DNA of 22,476 nt from Candidatus Avipropionibacterium avicola (lineage in GTDB: Bacteria; Actinomycetota; Actinomycetes; Propionibacteriales; Propionibacteriaceae): contig DVLP01000159.1 of assembly GCA_018715445.1 (NCBI GenBank), forward strand, positions 1 through 22,476. The letters run 5' to 3'. Shown one piece after another: positions 21,349-22,476 of this stretch. A program made the translations under genes and the position numbers. Below the pieces are notes generated by a model. The model made no database searches, had not been told where the DNA came from, and saw only the letters and a program-made list of their open reading frames with translations. Within the stretch, counting starts at the first letter, position 1. Each line of letters starts with the position of its first letter.

Positions 21349-22476
21349 GTCGGTCCGACCCCCATCCGTCGAACTCGTCTCCCCCGCTGTCAGCTCGACG
21401 GTCCGATCGATGCCGATCTCGGTGAGGAACCGCTGATCGTGGCTGACCACCACCAGCGCCCCCTGATGGGCTGCCAACGCTTCCACCAAGGCATCGTAGG
21501 AGGCGAAGTCAAGGTTGTTGGTGGGCTCGTCCAGGACGAAAAGTTGCGGGGCCGGATCGGCCAGCAACAGGCTCGCCAGGCTCGCCCGGAACCGTTGGCC
21601 TCCCGACAGGGTGGCGACGACCTGGTCCACCGCAGTGCCGCGGAACCCGAAGCGGGCGAGCTGGGCATGCACGTCCTGCAGGTCGGCGCCCGGAGCGCGA
21701 CGGCGCACGTTGTCGAGCACCGACAGGTCCGGCTCGAGCAGGTCGAGCCGTTGCGGCAGCAGTGCGGTCGGGACGTGGGACCGTACGGCCCCGGACCGTG
21801 GCGCCAGTTCGGCGACGATCGTGTGCACCAGCGTCGACTTGCCCGACCCGTTGGGCCCCACCACCCCGATCCGTTCCGGGCCGACGATGTCCATCGTGAC
21901 CGCGACCCCGTTGCGCAACACCAGGTCCTCGGTGGTCAGCACCCGACGCCCGGCCGGCACCTCGGTGGCGGGCAGCTCGACCCGGATCGCGCTGTCGTCA
22001 CGGATCAGCTCCTCGGCGCGGTCACGGCGCTCACGGGCCTGGTCCAAGCGGTCGGCGTGGATGCCCCGCAGCTGGGCCGAGGACTTCTCGGCCCGGTTGC
22101 GGAAGAAGTGCTCGGCGGCCTTGCCCAGGCCTGCGCTGGCCACCGTCCTGCGGGCCGTACGGCGTCGTTGGGCGAGCTTCTGCTCCGCCTCGGCGATCTC
22201 ACGTCGCTGTTGGCGGACCTCGTTGCGCGCCGTCGTCACGGCCTGCTGGGCGGCCTGCTGCTCGGCGGCGACCTGATCGGCGTAGGCCGCGTGAGGACCA
22301 CCGAACCAACGCACCTGGCCCGAACGGAGCTCCACGATCCGGTCCATCTGGTCCAACAGGGTCCGGTCATGGCTCACCACCAGCAAGGTCCCGCGGAAGC
22401 CGGTCAGCACCTCGACCAGTCGGTCACGGGCAGTGGCGTCCAGGTTGTTGGTCGGCTCGTCCAGCACCAGGACGTC
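21346..22476 (-). CDS. ABC-F family ATPase (partial, 5' end beyond window)
   Basis: The frame is open to the right edge (377 codons including the stop at 21346). The visible part begins in the first ATPase domain at its Walker B ([13 protein letters not shown]) and H-loop (VVSHD). A charged, coiled linker rich in Gln/Arg/Glu follows. The second domain is complete: Walker [10 protein letters not shown], signature [12 protein letters not shown], Walker [13 protein letters not shown] and H-loop VVSHDQRF. Two ATPase domains, no membrane segments and the inter-domain linker define ABC-F proteins, which act on the ribosome, some of them giving resistance to ribosome-targeting antibiotics. The subtype cannot be told without the N-terminus. 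Internal GTG codons at the edge are not real starts. Confidence 0.93.
   Translation of the reverse strand, partial: DVLVLDEPTNNLDATARDRLVEVLTGFRGTLLVVSHDRTLLDQMDRIVELRSGQVRWFGGPHAAYADQVAAEQQAAQQAVTTARNEVRQQRREIAEAEQKLAQRRRTARRTVASAGLGKAAEHFFRNRAEKSSAQLRGIHADRLDQARERRDRAEELIRDDSAIRVELPATEVPAGRRVLTTEDLVLRNGVAVTMDIVGPERIGVVGPNGSGKSTLVHTIVAELAPRSGAVRSHVPTALLPQRLDLLEPDLSVLDNVRRRAPGADLQDVHAQLARFGFRGTAVDQVVATLSGGQRFRASLASLLLADPAPQLFVLDEPTNNLDFASYDALVEALAAHQGALVVVSHDQRFLTEIGIDRTVELTAGETSSTDGGRTD

Overview
This window is high-GC actinobacterial DNA. It covers most of the essential secE-nusG-rplK-rplA / rplJ-rplL / rpoB-rpoC block, nearly all of it on the minus strand. Read in the direction of transcription (right to left) the order is: an ABC-F ATPase (5' end cut by the window edge), tRNA-Trp(CCA), secE, nusG, rplK, rplA, a strong terminator, a polysaccharide-lyase/beta-propeller fusion gene, an S1 sulfatase, a DUF2277 gene, an L10-type leader, rplJ, rplL, and a bidirectional terminator. 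Then come two plus-strand genes (a polyprenyl-phosphate sugar transferase and a MobA-like nucleotidyltransferase), followed by rpoB, rpoC, a terminator, and an AztD-like zinc lipoprotein gene that runs off the left edge.

The right-hand two thirds (about 7.6-22.5 kb) resembles Propionibacteriaceae-type Actinobacteria. The codon third position is almost always G or C (about 96% in my hand samples of the 5' part of rpoB). The left third looks like Microbacteriaceae: RpoC begins [16 protein letters not shown], RpoB ends LGINISR..., the intergenic DNA is AT-richer, and GC3 is lower in many samples. The change falls in or next to the highly conserved rifampicin region of rpoB (about 7.44-7.60 kb). 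This is where a homologous recombination, or an assembly join between two species, would be expected. The left/right relationship should therefore be treated with caution.

Functionally the window is mostly information processing: transcription (rpoB, rpoC, nusG), ribosomal proteins L11, L1, L10 and L7/L12, protein export (secE) and tRNA-Trp. Two accessory cassettes break the usual operon. Between rplA and rplJ sits a lyase-sulfatase pair, apparently intracellular and probably acting on sulfated or uronic-acid oligosaccharides. It is preceded by a nested inverted repeat that could be an operator or could mask the ribosome-binding site. Between rplL and rpoB sit two plus-strand genes, so rpoB has its own promoter and leader.

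The most unusual coding features are the enlarged SecE (292 aa, with a very acidic linker and an N-terminal helical domain), the NusG N-terminal acidic extension with repeated short motifs, the lyase-propeller fusion, and two substitutions in the RpoB rifampicin pocket. At the left edge the AztD-like gene has a Fur/Zur-type palindrome upstream and a hairpin between its Shine-Dalgarno sequence and its ATG. Next to it lie two copies of a 49-bp hairpin-forming repeat.
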